Below, one piece after another: positions 61,196-64,000 of a DNA stretch of 64,000 nucleotides. Positions within the stretch are counted from its first letter, which is position 1. Each line of letters starts with the position of its first letter. The notes below the pieces were generated by a model. It saw nothing but the letters and a program-made list of their open reading frames with translations, ran no database searches and was not told the DNA's origin. Position numbers and translations under genes: made by a program. The stretch lies in contig NZ_CP132342.1 in the NCBI RefSeq assembly GCF_040529055.1, forward strand, positions 744,001 to 808,000. The letters run 5' to 3'. This DNA is from Xanthomonas sontii (GTDB taxonomy: Bacteria; Pseudomonadota; Gammaproteobacteria; Xanthomonadales; Xanthomonadaceae).

Positions 61196-61548
61196 GGAGC
61201 GGGGATTCGGGAGTGGGGATTCGGGCGTCGTGTTGATCCCGGATCCCGGACAGAGCATGCGGCCGGCAGCGATGTCGGCCGTTTTCTTTTGCGGTGACGG
61301 CGAGGCAGCGGTGGCGGCACGTCGACCGAATCGCGTCGGGACTGAAGTCCCTCCCACAAAGACCTCATCCATCCCCGCGGCATCTGCTGTAGGAGGGGCT
61401 TCAGCCGCGAAAACCGAAGCCGCGGTGCTGGAATTGCCAGCACACCCCCACGACTAAAACCCCGCCACACCGCAACGCCAATCCGCACGCAAACCCCGCA
61501 GCGCCAGCGCTTTTACGATTCCCCACTCCCCATTCCCCACTCCCGGCT
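61196..61548. other. 353-bp convergent junction between fabV and the sugar kinase, rich in repeats
   Basis: Contains GGGGATTCGGGAGTGGGGATT-like repeats (about 61199-61226), two REP-like elements (61335-61359 and 61388-61410), and the complementary GATTCCCCACTCCCCATTCC region (61517-61550). No gene is seen. The ends can pair to form a long hairpin that would stop both transcripts. Confidence 0.6.
61335..61410. repeat. REP-like pair
   Basis: GTCGGGACTGAAGTCCCTCC (61335-) and TGTAGGAGGGGCTTCAGCCG (61388-) are opposite-facing copies of the dispersed repeat. Confidence 0.7.
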
Positions 61549-62571
61549 TCACCGCCTCACATCGAACCGCGTCGCCCCCACGCACGCCTGCACCTCGGCC
61601 TCGCTCAGCGCCAGCACGTCGCCCGGCAGCGTGTGCTTGAGGCAGCCGGCGGCCAGGCCGAAGCGGATCGTGGCGGTGTCGTCCCAGCCACGGCTCAGCC
61701 CGTGCAGCACGCCGGCGGCGAAGGCGTCGCCGCCGCCGATGCGGTCGACGATGCCGCTCAGCTCCTCGGCTGGCGCCTGCGCGACGCTGCCGTCGCGGCG
61801 CAGCAGCATCGCGCCCAGGCTGTGCCGGTCCACGCTGTGCGCCACGCGCTGGGTGCAGGCCATCGCCTGCAACTGCGGGAATGCGGCGAAGGCGTCGCGC
61901 GCGCCCGCTTCCACCCGCGCCTGCACGCTGTCCTGCGGGTAGCGCTGACCCAGCACCACCTCCAGGTCGCGGTAGTCGGCGAACAGCACGTCCGCCTGCG
62001 CCAGCAGCTGGCGCAGGATGCCCGGCGCATCGCCGTTCCAGGCCTCCCATAGCTTGGGGCGGTAGTTGCTGTCGAACGACACCCGCACCCCGGCCGCGCG
62101 TGCCGCCTGCGCGGCGGCCAGCGCCGCGGCCGCGCCGCGTTCGCCCAGCGCCGGGGTCACCCCGGACAGGTGCAGCCACTGCGCGCCCCGCAGCAGCGCC
62201 GGCCAGTCGTGCCGGTCGCCCGCATCCAGCGCGAAGGCAGAGCCGGCGCGATCGTAGGTGACCTCGCTGGGGCGGTGCCCGGCGCCGGTGCTGAGGAAGT
62301 ACAGGCCCATGCGCCCGGGTACGAAGCGCACCCCGCTGGTGTCCACGCCATGCCGGCGCAGTTCGCCGGCCGCGGCCTGGCCCAGCGGGTTGTCCGGCAG
62401 CACGCTGACCACCGAGACGGCGTGGCCGAAATGCGCCAGCGCCACGCCCACGTTGGCCTCGGCACCGCCCACCTGCACCGCCAGCCGCGGCGTCTGCAGC
62501 AGCCGTTCGTGGCCTGGCGCGCCCAGGCGCAGCAACAGTTCGCCGAAGCAGACGATGCGGGAAACGGTCAT
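61549..62571 (-). CDS. kdgK: PfkB-family sugar kinase, probably 2-keto-3-deoxygluconate kinase (KdgK)
   Basis: A 340-aa ribokinase-fold enzyme. MTVSRIVCFGELLLRLGAPGHERLLQTP begins the fold, QVGGAEANVGVALAHFG is the substrate-binding motif, and GIVDRIGGGDAFAAGVLHGL is the anion hole with the catalytic Asp (GGGD in place of GAGD). SFDSNYRPKLW is typical of the KdgK group. The TonB-dependent receptor divergent from it suggests uptake and use of a uronic acid or plant oligosaccharide. The frame is open to 62760; the start follows the family. Confidence 0.82.
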   Translation of the reverse strand: MTVSRIVCFGELLLRLGAPGHERLLQTPRLAVQVGGAEANVGVALAHFGHAVSVVSVLPDNPLGQAAAGELRRHGVDTSGVRFVPGRMGLYFLSTGAGHRPSEVTYDRAGSAFALDAGDRHDWPALLRGAQWLHLSGVTPALGERGAAAALAAAQAARAAGVRVSFDSNYRPKLWEAWNGDAPGILRQLLAQADVLFADYRDLEVVLGQRYPQDSVQARVEAGARDAFAAFPQLQAMACTQRVAHSVDRHSLGAMLLRRDGSVAQAPAEELSGIVDRIGGGDAFAAGVLHGLSRGWDDTATIRFGLAAGCLKHTLPGDVLALSEAEVQACVGATRFDVRR

Positions 62572-62639
62572 GGCAAGCGGGTCCGGCAGCCGAAGGGACG
62601 CCAAGCATGCCGCGAAATGCAAACGCCGACCAGAAAAAG

Positions 62640-62654
62640 TGACTAGCGGTGTCA
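62640..62654. promoter_or_regulatory. Operator-like palindrome, copy 1
   Basis: TGACTAGCGGTGTCA is an imperfect inverted repeat (TGAC...GTCA) 69 bp upstream of the kinase start. The same sequence with one base change recurs at 62797-62811. Confidence 0.65.
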
Positions 62655-62796
62655 TTTTTGTGCGGCAGCAGGCGCTTCGGCACTGGCCGACGTTGCGATC
62701 CTGCGCTATCTCATTGACTGCAAAGACCCTTGGGTCGCCGGGCACTCTGTTGCGCTGCAAGATGCCGGGATGTTTCGCAACTGTTAACGTTGGTTT

Positions 62797-62811
62797 TGAC
62801 CAGCGGTGTCA
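62797..62811. promoter_or_regulatory. Operator-like palindrome, copy 2
   Basis: TGACCAGCGGTGTCA differs from copy 1 by a single base and lies in the same orientation, 56 bp before the receptor start. A pair of matching sites in a divergent promoter strongly suggests one repressor, probably of LacI type, controlling both genes; no regulator gene is in the window. Confidence 0.7.
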
Positions 62812-62866
62812 TTCGCGACAACGCCCGCAGTTCCACGCCGTCATGTAACCCTTGGGAGGGGAGGAC

Positions 62867-64000
62867 ATGCAATCACGTACCGAACGCCGGAAGACACCGG
62901 TTACCTTGCTCGCGCTGTCGATCGGCCTGGCCCTGCAGGCCGGTGCCCTGCAGGCACAGGAAGCGCCGGCGGCCGCGCCGCCCGCCGCGGCCTCGGCCGA
63001 TGCCACCACCGAGCTCGACACCGTCGTCGTCACCGGTTACCGCGCCAGCGTGGAGAAGGCGCTGGACATCAAGCGCGCCGAAAAGGGCATGGTCGACGCC
63101 ATCGTCGCCGAGGATGTGGGCAAGTTCCCGGACACCAACCTGGCCGAATCGCTGCAGCGCATCCCCGGCGTGGTCATCACCCGCGACGCCGGCGAAGGCC
63201 GCAACATCTCCGTGCGCGGCCTCGGCCCGGACTTCACCCGCGTGCGCATCAATGGCATGGAAGCGCTGACCACGGTCGGCGCCAGCGACCAGAGCGGCGG
63301 CACCAACCGCGGCCGCGGCTTCGACTTCAACGTGTTCGCCTCGGACCTGTTCACCCAGATGGTGGTGCGCAAGACCGCCTCGGCCGACGTCGAGGAAGGC
63401 TCGCTGGGCGCCACGGTCGACCTGCGCACCGCGCGGCCGTTCGACTACGACGGCTTCACCTTCGCCGCCAACGGCCAGGCCACCTACAACGGCATGTCGC
63501 AGAAGGCCGATCCGCGCATCGCCGCGCTGGTCGCCAACACCTGGGCCGACGGCACCTTCGGCGCGCTGATGTCGGTGGCCTACTCCGAGCGCCAGGTGCT
63601 CGAGGAAGGCAGCGGCACCACGCGCTGGGCCAACGGCCCGAGCAACAACGGCTACAGCCCCACCTCGCCGTTCGCCGCAGCCAACAGCGCCAATGTGTTC
63701 AGCCCGCGCATCCCGCGCTACACGCAGATGGAGCACGAGCAGAACCGCCTGGGCGTGACCGGCTCGCTGCAGTGGAAGCCCAACGACAGCACCGAGTTCT
63801 CGCTGGACGGCCTGTACTCGAAGATCGATGCCAAGCGCGACGAGCACTACATCGAGGCGATCAGCTTCAGCCGCGGCCGTTCGCAGAACGGCAAGCCGGA
63901 CATGATCGTGCGCGACGGCTACGTCGACCCGGCCTCCGGTGCGCTGCTGTACGGTCGCTTCGACAACACCGACATCCGCTCGGAGAACCGCCACGACGAG
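62867..64000 (+). CDS. TonB-dependent receptor (5' part, runs off the window)
   Basis: The first 378 residues of an outer-membrane receptor. A signal peptide (VTLLALSIGLALQAGALQAQ) is followed by the TonB-box-like TELDTVVVTGYRASVEKALDIKRAEKGMVDAIVAEDVGKFPDTNLAESLQRIPGV, the plug signature of the carbohydrate-scavenging subgroup of Xanthomonas. RNISVRGLGPDFTRVRINGMEAL continues the plug. A GGAGGGGAGGAC site precedes the ATG. It is divergent from the sugar kinase and shares its operator pair, so a plant-carbohydrate substrate is likely. The gene is cut only by the window edge. Confidence 0.92.
   Translation, partial: MQSRTERRKTPVTLLALSIGLALQAGALQAQEAPAAAPPAAASADATTELDTVVVTGYRASVEKALDIKRAEKGMVDAIVAEDVGKFPDTNLAESLQRIPGVVITRDAGEGRNISVRGLGPDFTRVRINGMEALTTVGASDQSGGTNRGRGFDFNVFASDLFTQMVVRKTASADVEEGSLGATVDLRTARPFDYDGFTFAANGQATYNGMSQKADPRIAALVANTWADGTFGALMSVAYSERQVLEEGSGTTRWANGPSNNGYSPTSPFAAANSANVFSPRIPRYTQMEHEQNRLGVTGSLQWKPNDSTEFSLDGLYSKIDAKRDEHYIEAISFSRGRSQNGKPDMIVRDGYVDPASGALLYGRFDNTDIRSENRHDE

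Overview
The window is high-GC chromosomal DNA from a plant-associated gammaproteobacterium of the Xanthomonas type (Xanthomonadaceae/Lysobacteraceae). Supporting this are a tonB-exbB-exbD-exbD cluster beside gyrB, FabV as the enoyl-ACP reductase, many TonB-dependent receptors, a GTG-started tyrB, and short dispersed repeats of the GTGGGAG-N-GACTTCAG-N-C-N-CGAC kind. The chromosomal replication origin lies inside the window.

Region by region. (1) Positions 68-11543, all on the minus strand: a defence-island operon read in the order Fic protein, SNF2-type helicase, DUF4391 protein, unknown 111-aa protein, type III-like DNA methyltransferase (Mod), DUF1016/PDDEXK nuclease, type III-like restriction helicase-nuclease (Res). 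The middle of mod and the small gene before it are visibly A+T-rich. The island abuts the 3' end of mnmE, a known integration site of SGI1-type elements. (2) Positions 12182-18766, minus: mnmE, a lipoprotein joining a NodB deacetylase, a caspase domain, an EF-hand loop and TPRs, then yidC, rnpA and rpmH. (3) Positions 18808-25935: oriC region with dnaA, dnaN, recF and gyrB, DnaA boxes on both sides of dnaA, and three parS-like sites, two of them inside recF. (4) Positions 25977-32349: CPBP protease, M48 lipoprotein, TPR protein, then tonB, exbB and three exbD paralogues. (5) Positions 32544-41877: mostly housekeeping (pdxJ, cardiolipin synthase, radical SAM, 2OG oxygenase, flavodoxin-like protein, fbp, tyrB) with small membrane or exported proteins. 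(6) Positions 42008-46023: a TonB-dependent receptor, an IS481-family element inserted exactly on its stop codon (6-bp duplication ACTAGC), and an orphan small protein. (7) Positions 46123-52450: a short-chain dehydrogenase and a sigma54 activator divergent from an aldehyde dehydrogenase / alcohol dehydrogenase / DUF779 operon that carries a textbook -24/-12 promoter. (8) Positions 52679-61195: a small disordered protein, an unknown gene translationally coupled to ku, the lldR-lldD lactate operon with two LldR-type operators, two membrane proteins, a NarL-type two-component pair, and fabV from a TTG start. (9) Positions 61549-64000: a PfkB sugar kinase (KdgK-like) divergent from a TonB-dependent receptor cut by the window edge, with two copies of an imperfect 15-bp palindrome between them.

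The strongest leads for new biology are the seven-gene defence island at the mnmE 3' end, the deacetylase-caspase-EF-hand lipoprotein next to yidC, and the parS cluster embedded in recF. Everything here rests on reading motifs and spacing by eye; no database search, alignment or calculation was run.
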